From Flavobacteriales bacterium (lineage in GTDB: Bacteria; Bacteroidota; Bacteroidia; Flavobacteriales; Flavobacteriaceae), in contig QIIH01000352.1 in the NCBI GenBank assembly GCA_003229235.1, positions 1-6,716 of the forward strand: a stretch of DNA of 6,716 nucleotides. The letters are read 5' to 3'. Positions 1 to 6,716 of this stretch are shown here, piece by piece. Positions within the stretch are counted from its first letter, which is position 1. Each line of letters begins with the position of its first letter. The position numbers and the translations under genes were made by a program. The notes under the pieces were generated by a model. That model searched no databases, had not been told where the DNA came from, and saw nothing but the letters and a program-made list of their open reading frames with translations.

Positions 1-713
1 AAGATGCATTACAAGACGAAGGCCATCCTACCAAAACTGTCGATGGGATTCCGGCTGCGCTAGTACTTTTACAGCGAGCGAATGTCTTTAGTACAGAAGC
101 TTTTAAAAAGGGCTTGTTCGAAGTACAGGACGCTTCTTCACAACGTGTCGCAGAATTTCTTGATGTTGCACCTGGAATGCGTGTAGTAGACACTTGCGCC
201 GGTGCCGGCGGAAAGACCCTACATTTAGCCAGTTTAATGGAAAATAAGGGGCAGATAATTGCCACAGATATATACGAAAATAAATTAGTAGAGCTCAAAC
301 GCAGAGCGCGACGTGGAGGGCTTCACAATATTGAAACTCGCCTTATAGATAACACAAAGGCTGTTAAGAAGTTATATGGAAAAGCCGATCGTGTTTTAAT
401 TGATGCACCATGCAGTGGTTTAGGAGTACTTAGACGTAATCCAGATACAAAATGGAAGATTCAACCAGAGTTTTTAGAAAAGGTTAAGCAAACCCAGCAG
501 GAAATTTTACAACAATACTCGCGAATGGTAAACGAAACGGGGAAGCTTGTTTATGCTACTTGCTCAATTTTACCTAGTGAAAATCAAGAACAAATTAAAA
601 CGTTTTTAAAGAGTGAAGCAGGAGCGACATTTAAAAAAGCGAAAGACGTAAAGATTAGCCCTTCTACCTCTGGATTTGATGGCTTTTACATTTGTTTATT
701 AGAGAAAAAATAA
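1..713 (+). CDS. RsmB/NOP-family RNA m5C methyltransferase, 3' part (5' end outside window)
   Basis: This is the C-terminal catalytic part of an S-adenosylmethionine-dependent RNA (cytosine-5) methyltransferase, probably acting on 16S rRNA in the cytoplasm. The frame is open from base 3 to the TAA at 711-713, giving 236 visible residues. The N-terminal part is missing because the window cuts the gene. Family hallmarks run in order. The NVFST..F..GLFEVQDASSQ region lies at about 81-140. The SAM-binding motif I VVDTCAGAGGKT is at 183-218. Motif IV DAPCSGLG is at 402-425, with its Cys at 411-413. Motif VI YATCS has the likely nucleophilic Cys at 561-563. A GFDGFYICLL ending matches the usual family C-terminus. 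A TTG at 114 could be read as a start, but family-like sequence continues upstream of it, so it is internal. RsmB (C967) is the closest guess; the exact target cytosine cannot be decided from this fragment, so no symbol is given. Confidence 0.93.
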   Translation, partial: DALQDEGHPTKTVDGIPAALVLLQRANVFSTEAFKKGLFEVQDASSQRVAEFLDVAPGMRVVDTCAGAGGKTLHLASLMENKGQIIATDIYENKLVELKRRARRGGLHNIETRLIDNTKAVKKLYGKADRVLIDAPCSGLGVLRRNPDTKWKIQPEFLEKVKQTQQEILQQYSRMVNETGKLVYATCSILPSENQEQIKTFLKSEAGATFKKAKDVKISPSTSGFDGFYICLLEKK

Positions 714-753
714 AGGATTTCACCATTCATCTTTCTACATTTTTTCATTTTTA

Positions 754-769
754 AATTAGGTGACTAATT
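754..769. other. Small perfect hairpin or palindrome in the methyltransferase-purL gap
   Basis: AATTAG (754-759) and CTAATT (764-769) are perfect reverse complements around GTGA, which as RNA would be a GNRA-type tetraloop. The stem is only 6 bp and AT-rich, and no T-tract follows, so it does not look like an intrinsic terminator. It could be a weak RNA structure, a protein-binding palindrome or chance. Confidence 0.25.
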
Positions 770-805
770 CTCCTTAATTCGGGCCAAATATTTTACTTAA
801 ATTAG

Positions 806-813
806 TACCTTTG
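806..813 (+). promoter_or_regulatory. Candidate Bacteroidota -7 promoter element for purL
   Basis: TACCTTTG matches the TAnnTTTG -7 consensus of the Bacteroidota primary sigma factor at every fixed position. Transcription would start a few bases downstream, around 817-822, leaving a leader of roughly 15-20 bases before the purL ATG at 836. I see no clear TTG/TTTG -33 partner at the expected distance upstream, in about 780-788, so this is a one-element match. Its position just before a gene start supports it; the missing partner weakens it. Confidence 0.45.
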
Positions 814-835
814 AGGGCATAATCTGGTACAATCT

Positions 836-3800
836 ATGATCCACTTCTTCGGGACTCCCTCAGACCACGTTTTTGCAGTACAAACCACAAACGACCTCAC
901 ACAAGAAGACACTAAAAAATTAGTTTGGCTTTTTGGAAACCAACCAAAAATAGAAAACGATCAATTAAAAGCTTCCTTTGTTGGGCCTCGTGCTGCTATG
1001 GTGAGCCCTTGGAGTACTAATGCGGTAGAGATTACCCAAAACATGGGCGTTGAGGGCATAATTCGCATAGAAGAATACCAAAGCGTAAATCAAAACTTTA
1101 CAGACTTCGACCCGATGCTCAGCCAGCGTTATGATGCTTTGCATCAGGAGTTATATACTGTAGACATTACACCAGAGCCTATAAAACACATAGACGATAT
1201 TCAGGCATTTAACCAAGCAGAGGGTCTTGCGTTAAACGCAGAAGAAGTTGCATATTTAGACCGTTTATCACAAAAACTTGAGCGCAAGCTTACCGATAGT
1301 GAGGTATTTGGTTTTTCTCAGGTAAACAGTGAGCATTGTAGACACAAGATTTTTAACGGAACTTTTGTAATTGATGGACAAAAAATGCCATCATCACTTT
1401 TTGGTCTAATAAAAAAAACGTCCAGAGAACATCCTAACAATATTGTTAGCGCCTATAAAGACAATGTCGCATTTATAACTGGCCCAACCGTAGAACAGTT
1501 TGCGCCTAAACAGGCGCATATACCAGACTATTACACAAAAACAGACTATGATTCTGTTATTTCGCTCAAAGCTGAAACACATAATTTCCCGACAACTGTA
1601 GAGCCCTTTAACGGAGCTGCAACCGGTAGTGGTGGTGAAATTAGAGATCGCCTTGCTGGCGGAAAAGGTTCTTTGCCTCTTGCAGGAACCGCTGTTTATA
1701 TGACGTCGTATTCTCGTCTTAACGACAACAGGCCTTGGGAAAAAGACTTCGAAGCAAGAGATTGGTTGTATCAAACTCCCGTAGATATTTTGATAAAAGC
1801 ATCTAACGGAGCGTCAGATTTTGGAAACAAATTTGGGCAGCCACTTATTGCAGGTTCTGTATTAACATTCGAGCATCAAGAAGATGCCAGAAAGCTAGGA
1901 TACGATAAGGTTATTATGCTCGCTGGTGGAATTGGCTATGGTAAAAGAGACCAAGCCATTAAAGACACTCCAAAAAAAGGAGACGAAATTGTAATTCTCG
2001 GCGGAGAAAATTACCGCATCGGGATGGGTGGTGCCGCAGTTTCTTCTGCCGATACCGGCCAATTTAGCTCAGGAATTGAGCTTAATGCTATCCAACGTTC
2101 TAACCCAGAAATGCAAAAGCGGGCGGCCAATGCCATCCGAGGAATGGTAGAAAGCGAAGAAAATACAATTGTATCTATACACGATCACGGTGCAGGTGGC
2201 CACTTAAATTGCCTTTCAGAATTAGTAGAAGAAACTGGAGGTCATATTAACCTAGATGCCCTGCCAGTAGGTGACCCTACCCTATCTGCCAAAGAAATTA
2301 TTGGCAACGAATCTCAAGAAAGAATGGGATTAGTTATTTCTCCAGAGCATAGTGAGCGTCTCGCTCAAATAGCTGCGAGAGAACGATCTCCAATGTATAA
2401 AGTGGGTAAAGTTTCTGACGATAATCGATTTTCTTTCGAAAGTAAAAAAACTGGTGCCAAGCCTATGGATTTTGAATTAGAAGATATGTTTGGGAGCTCT
2501 CCTAAAACAGTACTTACAGATTCGAATATTGTACGTAAATATGCCGAACCAACCTATAATATTGCGCATTTAGAAAGCTATATCAAACAAGTTTTAAGTC
2601 TCGAAGCGGTTGCATGTAAAGATTGGTTAACCAACAAAGTAGACCGCTGTGTTACTGGCCGTGTTGCCAAACAACAATGTGTAGGCCCATTGCAATTGCC
2701 ATTAAACAATTGTGGTGTAATGGCCTTAGACTATAACGGTACTCATGGAGTTGCAACCTCAATTGGTCATGCGCCTGTGGCAGCTTTATTAGATCCTGCT
2801 CAAGGATCTAAACTGGCCATTACAGAAGCTTTGACGAATATTGTTTGGGCTCCTTTACAAGAAGGCTTAAAAAGTGTTTCGCTATCTGCCAACTGGATGT
2901 GGCCTTGCAACAACGAAGGGGAAGATGCGCGTTTGTACAAAGCAGTAGAAGCCACCTCTGAGTTTGCTATAGACCTTGGAATAAATATTCCGACAGGAAA
3001 AGATTCGCTGTCGATGAAGCAAAAATATAAAAACGATCAAGTAATTTCTCCAGGGACGGTTATTATATCGGCAACTGGGCATTGCGATGCAATCTCTCAA
3101 GTTGTTGAACCAGTTTTACAGAAAGATGGAGGTAGCCTTTATTACATAAATGTTTCTCAAAGTGATCTCGCTTTAGGAGGTTCGGCATTTTCGCAAGTGT
3201 TAAACGCAATTGGCGGAGATTCTCCAAAGGTTTTAGACGCAGGTTATGTAAGGGATGTATTTAATACGATTCAGACATTAATTAGAGGGAAGCAAATTTT
3301 GGCTGGTCATGATGTCGCCTCTGGCGGATTAATTACTAGTTTACTAGAAATGTGTTTTGCCGATATGAATATAGGAGCGAGTTTAAACCTTTCGGCCTTA
3401 GGAGAAGATGCCGTTAAAGTATTGTTTAACGAGAATCCTGCTTTAATAATTCAAGCCAATAGCGATTCTGCAGTAGAAGATGCATTTAATTTGAACGGAA
3501 TAAAGGCAATCAAAATTGGACAAGCCACTTCTGGTGAGCTATTAGATATTACACTTAACGATACTCAGTGGAATTTAAACGTAGCTAACTATCGGGATGC
3601 TTGGTACGAAACCTCGTATCTGTTAGATCAAAAACAAAGCGGCAACGAAAAGGCAAAAGAGCGTTTCGAGAATTATAAAAATCAACCCTTAATTTTTAAA
3701 TTCCCTAAACATTTCACCGGCGCAATTCCAAAAGTTGATAGTAACGCAATTCGCCCTAAAGCAGCTGTTATCAGAGAAAAAGGAAGTAATAGCGAACGCG

Positions 3801-4501
3801 AAATGGCCAATGCAATGTATATGGCTGGTTTTGATGTTAAAGACGTACACATGACCGATTTAATTTCTGGGCGTGAAACCCTAGAAGATATTCAGTTTAT
3901 TGCGGCTGTTGGTGGCTTCTCTAATAGTGATGTTCTAGGAAGCGCCAAAGGTTGGGCCGGAGCGTTTATGTATAACGAAAAGGCAAATGCCGCGCTCAAA
4001 AACTTCTTTAGCAGACCAGATACCCTTTCGCTAGGTGTTTGTAATGGCTGTCAACTTTTTATAGAGTTAGGGATTATCAACCCAGAGCATCAAGACAAAC
4101 CTAAGATGCTACATAACGAGACAGGTAAATTTGAATGTAGTTTTACTTCTGTAACTGTACAAGAAAACAATTCTGTAATGCTAAGTACGTTGGCTGGGAG
4201 CACACTAGGAATTTGGGCAGCACATGGCGAAGGTAAATTTAGCTTCCCTATGCAAGAAGACGCCTATAATATTGTTGGTAAGTATGGTTATGATCAATTA
4301 CCCGCAAACCCAAATGGGTCAGACTTTAATACGGCAATGCTCTGTGATACCACTGGGCGTCATCTAGTAATGATGCCTCATTTAGAACGATCTACTTTTC
4401 CATGGAATTGGGGTCATTACCCTAAAGACCGAAACGATCAGGTATCGCCATGGATTGAAGGTTTTACCAATGCATACAAATGGATCAAGGCCAGAGATTA
4501 A
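836..4501 (+). CDS. purL: Phosphoribosylformylglycinamidine synthase, large single-chain form
   Basis: This enzyme catalyses the fourth step of de novo purine synthesis in the cytoplasm: FGAR + ATP + glutamine to FGAM + ADP + Pi + glutamate. At 1221 residues it is the large form that fuses the PurS-like, PurL and PurQ-like parts, slightly shorter than the roughly 1,295 residues of E. coli. Approximate domains are: PurS-like region 1-135; linker with SEHCRH at 165-170; first AIRS-type half 195-550, with KAETHNFPTTVEPFNG from 245 and DHGAGGH at 450-456; second half 600-925, with DRCVTG at 603-608, PTGKDSLSM at 719-727 and GHDVASGG from 824; glutaminase 975-1221. The glutaminase triad appears intact: Cys1069 in GVCNGCQ, and His1182 and Glu1184 in MPHLERS. 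The ATG at 836 gives the expected MIHFFG start. No Shine-Dalgarno sequence is visible, which is normal in this phylum. A strong terminator follows 23 bases after the stop, so this is probably the last gene of its transcript. Confidence 0.98.
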   Translation: MIHFFGTPSDHVFAVQTTNDLTQEDTKKLVWLFGNQPKIENDQLKASFVGPRAAMVSPWSTNAVEITQNMGVEGIIRIEEYQSVNQNFTDFDPMLSQRYDALHQELYTVDITPEPIKHIDDIQAFNQAEGLALNAEEVAYLDRLSQKLERKLTDSEVFGFSQVNSEHCRHKIFNGTFVIDGQKMPSSLFGLIKKTSREHPNNIVSAYKDNVAFITGPTVEQFAPKQAHIPDYYTKTDYDSVISLKAETHNFPTTVEPFNGAATGSGGEIRDRLAGGKGSLPLAGTAVYMTSYSRLNDNRPWEKDFEARDWLYQTPVDILIKASNGASDFGNKFGQPLIAGSVLTFEHQEDARKLGYDKVIMLAGGIGYGKRDQAIKDTPKKGDEIVILGGENYRIGMGGAAVSSADTGQFSSGIELNAIQRSNPEMQKRAANAIRGMVESEENTIVSIHDHGAGGHLNCLSELVEETGGHINLDALPVGDPTLSAKEIIGNESQERMGLVISPEHSERLAQIAARERSPMYKVGKVSDDNRFSFESKKTGAKPMDFELEDMFGSSPKTVLTDSNIVRKYAEPTYNIAHLESYIKQVLSLEAVACKDWLTNKVDRCVTGRVAKQQCVGPLQLPLNNCGVMALDYNGTHGVATSIGHAPVAALLDPAQGSKLAITEALTNIVWAPLQEGLKSVSLSANWMWPCNNEGEDARLYKAVEATSEFAIDLGINIPTGKDSLSMKQKYKNDQVISPGTVIISATGHCDAISQVVEPVLQKDGGSLYYINVSQSDLALGGSAFSQVLNAIGGDSPKVLDAGYVRDVFNTIQTLIRGKQILAGHDVASGGLITSLLEMCFADMNIGASLNLSALGEDAVKVLFNENPALIIQANSDSAVEDAFNLNGIKAIKIGQATSGELLDITLNDTQWNLNVANYRDAWYETSYLLDQKQSGNEKAKERFENYKNQPLIFKFPKHFTGAIPKVDSNAIRPKAAVIREKGSNSEREMANAMYMAGFDVKDVHMTDLISGRETLEDIQFIAAVGGFSNSDVLGSAKGWAGAFMYNEKANAALKNFFSRPDTLSLGVCNGCQLFIELGIINPEHQDKPKMLHNETGKFECSFTSVTVQENNSVMLSTLAGSTLGIWAAHGEGKFSFPMQEDAYNIVGKYGYDQLPANPNGSDFNTAMLCDTTGRHLVMMPHLERSTFPWNWGHYPKDRNDQVSPWIEGFTNAYKWIKARD

Positions 4502-4524
4502 CCAATATGCAATACTCATTTTCG

Positions 4525-4555
4525 AGAGCGGCTATTTAGGCCGCTCTTTTTTTTT
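4525..4555 (+). terminator. Rho-independent terminator after purL
   Basis: AGAGCGGC (4525-4532) and GCCGCTCT (4540-4547) form a perfect 8-bp GC-rich stem around a 7-base loop. The last base of the stem merges into a run of nine T (4547-4555). This is a textbook intrinsic terminator. It starts 23 bases after the purL stop and should end that transcript before the acyl-CoA synthetase gene. Confidence 0.93.
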
Positions 4556-4575
4556 AAGTTCCTATGGAATACGTC

Positions 4576-4606
4576 GCAAATTGCTTATTTTGCATAACAG
4601 AAGCAA
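4576..4606. repeat. Cluster of short inverted repeats before the acyl-CoA synthetase gene
   Basis: The 9-base near-palindrome GCAAATTGC (4576-4584) overlaps a second inverted pair, TTGCTT (4581-4586) and AAGCAA (4601-4606), separated by 14 bases. They lie 10-40 bases before the ATG at 4616, downstream of the purL terminator, where a promoter or operator would be expected. The repeats are short and could be chance, and no known operator is recognised. Confidence 0.25.
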
Positions 4607-4615
4607 CTTTACGAT

Positions 4616-6397
4616 ATGAACGAGATTAAAAGACTATTTGATTTTCCGCACTACCAATTAGAAAAATACAACCTAGATAAGGCCTTAACGACTAAATATG
4701 ACGGGCAATGGGTTTCTACCTCTTCTCAAGAATATGTAGATAAGGCAAATGCTATAAGCCGTGGTTTATTGCGATTAGGTGTTCAGCCTAACGACAAGGT
4801 TGCTATTATCTCTATGAACAACCGTACCGAGTGGAATATCTGCGATATCGGAATTTTACAAACGGGGGCTCAAGATGTACCTATCTATCCTACCATCTCA
4901 GAAGAAGATTATGCCTATGTGTTAAATCACAGTGAGGCCTCATATTGCTTTGTTTCTTGTAGTGAAGTGCTAAGAAAAATCAACAAGATAAAAGCCCAAG
5001 TACCTAGCTTAAAAGAAGTGTATTCGTTCGACAGCTTAGGTTCTTGTAAAAATTGGAGCGAAGTATTGGAGCTTGGTAAAGACGATAGTAATCAGGCAGA
5101 AGTAGAAGCTCGTATGGCCGCTATTGGCGAAAACGACTTGGCTACTTTAATATATACATCTGGCACTACTGGACGCCCTAAAGGGGTGATGCTCACTCAT
5201 AAAAACATCGTAAGTAACGCCGTTAACAGCGGTACACGCCTACCCTTAGATTTAGGCAACGGAAAAGCTTTGAGCTTTTTGCCTGTGTGTCATATTTATG
5301 AGCGTATGATGATGTACTTATATCAATATACGGGCACTTCTATATATTTTGCCGAATCTTTGGAGACGATAAGCGACAACCTTAAAGAAATAAAACCGCA
5401 GGTTATGACAGCGGTTCCTAGATTGTTAGAAAAAGTTTATGATAAAATCTATGCCAAAGGGACTGATCTAACAGGCATTAAAAAGAAGTTATTCTTCTGG
5501 GCCGTAGAACTTGGCCTTAAATACGAGCCTTATGGGAAAAATGGTTGGCTGTATGAGTTTAAGCTTAAAATTGCTCGCAAACTTATCTTTAGCAAATGGC
5601 AAGAAGCTTTAGGTGGTAATTTAGTAGCAATCGCCTCTGGTAGTGCTGCGTTACAACCGCGATTAGCTCGCGTATTTAATGCGGCTAACTGCCCTGTCTT
5701 CGAAGGTTACGGGCTTACCGAAACCTCCCCAGTTGTTTCTGTAAATGATATGCGCAATGGTGGTTTCAGAATTGGCACTGTAGGTAAAGTGTTGCCAGAT
5801 ACCGAAGTTAAAATCGCAGAGGATGGTGAGATATTAGTTAAAGGCCCACAGGTTATGATTGGTTATTATAAAGATCAAGAAAAGACCAATGAAGTGCTAA
5901 AGAATGGCTTTTTTCATACGGGAGATATCGGCAAAATAGATGATGATGGCTTTCTAAAAATAACCGATCGTAAAAAAGAAATATTTAAAACTTCTGGCGG
6001 AAAATATGTAGCGCCACAGGTAATCGAAAATGTAATGAAACAGTCTCGTTTTATCGAACAAATTATGGTAATTGGTGATGGCGAAAAAATGCCCGCAGCC
6101 TTTATTCAGCCTAATTTTGAGTTTATTGCGGGCTGGAATGAGCGCAAAGGAAAAAATCTCTCTAGTGATCCAAAAGAACTTATAAAGGACCCTATTCTTA
6201 TAAAAAGAATGCAAAAAGAAGTAACCAAATTTAACGAGCGCTTTGGTAACTGGGAGAAAATTAAACGCTTCGAAATGACTCCAGATATTTGGAGTATTGA
6301 TGGTGGCCACCTCACGCCTACCATGAAAATGCGTCGTAAAATAATCAAGGAAAAATACCAGGATCTTTACAATAAAATTTACGGACACAGTTCGTAA
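4616..6397 (+). CDS. Long-chain fatty acid--CoA ligase (AMP-binding, acyl-CoA synthetase)
   Basis: This is a member of the ANL adenylate-forming superfamily. It activates a fatty acid with ATP to an acyl-adenylate and then forms acyl-CoA, feeding lipid synthesis or beta-oxidation; it probably acts in the cytoplasm or at the inner membrane face. At 593 residues it has the usual length of the long-chain acyl-CoA synthetase group. Visible motifs, in order, are: the phosphate-binding loop YTSGTTGRPKG at 180-190; YGLTET at 365-370 (adenine and acyl-adenylate contacts); TGD at 435-437, whose Asp binds the ribose; the hinge DRKKEIFKTSGGK at 451-463; and a C-terminal LTPTMKMRR, with Lys571 the probable catalytic lysine. 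The ATG at 4616 gives an N-terminus (RLFDFPHYQLEKYNL) that fits the group; no Shine-Dalgarno sequence is visible. No signal peptide or transmembrane segment is evident. The fatty acid chain length is inferred from family resemblance. FadD-like is a fair description, but orthology to E. coli fadD is not shown, so no symbol is given. Confidence 0.93.
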   Translation: MNEIKRLFDFPHYQLEKYNLDKALTTKYDGQWVSTSSQEYVDKANAISRGLLRLGVQPNDKVAIISMNNRTEWNICDIGILQTGAQDVPIYPTISEEDYAYVLNHSEASYCFVSCSEVLRKINKIKAQVPSLKEVYSFDSLGSCKNWSEVLELGKDDSNQAEVEARMAAIGENDLATLIYTSGTTGRPKGVMLTHKNIVSNAVNSGTRLPLDLGNGKALSFLPVCHIYERMMMYLYQYTGTSIYFAESLETISDNLKEIKPQVMTAVPRLLEKVYDKIYAKGTDLTGIKKKLFFWAVELGLKYEPYGKNGWLYEFKLKIARKLIFSKWQEALGGNLVAIASGSAALQPRLARVFNAANCPVFEGYGLTETSPVVSVNDMRNGGFRIGTVGKVLPDTEVKIAEDGEILVKGPQVMIGYYKDQEKTNEVLKNGFFHTGDIGKIDDDGFLKITDRKKEIFKTSGGKYVAPQVIENVMKQSRFIEQIMVIGDGEKMPAAFIQPNFEFIAGWNERKGKNLSSDPKELIKDPILIKRMQKEVTKFNERFGNWEKIKRFEMTPDIWSIDGGHLTPTMKMRRKIIKEKYQDLYNKIYGHSS

Positions 6398-6443
6398 GTT
6401 TTTAATAAAACACTAGACTGATTATCAAAATAACGTATTAGAT

Positions 6444-6716
6444 ATGATGTTGCGACTTACTCCTATTGCCTTACTTTTTATTACGACCCTAGCCTTTGGT
6501 CAAAACCGCACTAATCCTAATAAGCAAGATACTGAGCTTGGAAAAGTCTCTTGGTTTCGCAATTTTGATGAAGCCCTCGCGGCCGCAAAATCACAAAATA
6601 AAGCTGTTCTTATTCTATTTCAAGAAGTTCCTGGTTGCGCTACTTGTCGTAATTACGGCCATAGTGTTTTGAGTAATCCTCTCATGGCTGAAGCCATCGA
6701 AAACGAATTTATTCCG
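6444..6716 (+). CDS. Exported thioredoxin-fold protein, 5' part (3' end outside window)
   Basis: The frame opens at ATG 6444 (a second ATG follows at 6447) and stays open for 91 codons to the end of the window. The first 19 residues look like a Sec signal peptide: one Arg, a hydrophobic core LTPIALLFITTLAF, and an A-F-G site with likely cleavage before Gln20. The mature part begins with a W/F-rich segment and FDEALAAAKSQNKAVLILF, the usual start of thioredoxin-like (Thioredoxin_7-type) domains. A Cys65-Ala-Thr-Cys68 motif follows in VPGCATCRNYG. The likely place of action is the periplasm, in disulfide exchange or redox work on exported proteins; the substrate is unknown. It lies 46 bases after the acyl-CoA synthetase stop with no terminator between them, so it may be cotranscribed. 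Without the C-terminus, extra domains cannot be excluded. Confidence 0.8.
   Translation, partial: MMLRLTPIALLFITTLAFGQNRTNPNKQDTELGKVSWFRNFDEALAAAKSQNKAVLILFQEVPGCATCRNYGHSVLSNPLMAEAIENEFIP

Noticed and set aside
114..116. TTG at 114 as the start of the methyltransferase
   Set aside because: The same frame is open back to base 3 and encodes family-like sequence (LLQRANVFST, about 60-90), so the TTG is an internal Leu codon of a gene starting before the window.
704..746. GAAAAAAT (704-711) and ATTTTTTC (739-746) as a terminator for the methyltransferase gene
   Set aside because: The arms are exact reverse complements, but the stem is 7 of 8 A-T pairs with a 27-base loop and overlaps the stop codon, so it is too weak to call a terminator.
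1406..1774. Minus-strand open frame of about 122 codons inside purL
   Set aside because: It lies wholly opposite conserved purL coding sequence and its protein has no recognisable motif, so it is a shadow of the real frame.
4379..4387. Leu between the catalytic His and Glu of the PurL glutaminase (MPHLERS rather than MPHPERV)
   Set aside because: The catalytic His and Glu are kept, and the PHLER form is known from other large-type PurL proteins including eukaryotic ones, so it is not a defect.
4585..4592. TTATTTTG as a -7 promoter element for the acyl-CoA synthetase gene
   Set aside because: It misses the fixed A of TAnnTTTG and no -33 TTG is found at suitable distance upstream. A promoter is expected here after the terminator, but this site is not good enough to annotate.
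5954..6388. Minus-strand open frames opposite the 3' end of the acyl-CoA synthetase gene
   Set aside because: The + strand here encodes the conserved hinge and C-terminal domain motifs. The antisense translation is low-complexity Phe/Arg-rich sequence with no family likeness.

Overview
The window looks like an ordinary chromosomal stretch of a member of the Bacteroidota, most likely the class Flavobacteriia. The reasons are a fairly AT-rich composition, the absence of purine-rich ribosome binding sites before the starts, a TAnnTTTG-type promoter element before the second gene, and protein sequences that read like flavobacterial homologues (my recognition from memory, not a search). All four genes lie on the + strand, and I see no credible gene on the - strand.

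Layout: (1) bases 3-713 hold the 3' part of an RsmB/NOP-family RNA 5-methylcytosine methyltransferase gene whose start lies before the window. (2) A 122-base gap carries a -7 type promoter element and a small hairpin. (3) Bases 836-4501 hold purL, a complete large-type phosphoribosylformylglycinamidine synthase with its own C-terminal glutaminase domain. (4) A 114-base gap begins with a strong intrinsic terminator and continues with a stretch rich in short inverted repeats. (5) Bases 4616-6397 hold a complete long-chain acyl-CoA synthetase gene. (6) After a 46-base gap, a gene for an exported thioredoxin-fold protein with a CxxC motif starts at 6444 and runs off the right end.

The genes do not form an obvious pathway. 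They serve RNA modification, de novo purine synthesis, fatty acid activation and (probably) periplasmic redox or protein folding. The terminator separates purL from the acyl-CoA synthetase. The short gap with no terminator suggests that the acyl-CoA synthetase and the thioredoxin-like gene may share a transcript.

I found no mobile element, CRISPR array, RNA gene, frameshift or unknown large gene, and no sign of a new biological system. The findings below are modest regulatory-sequence observations in the intergenic gaps and one point on the truncated last gene.
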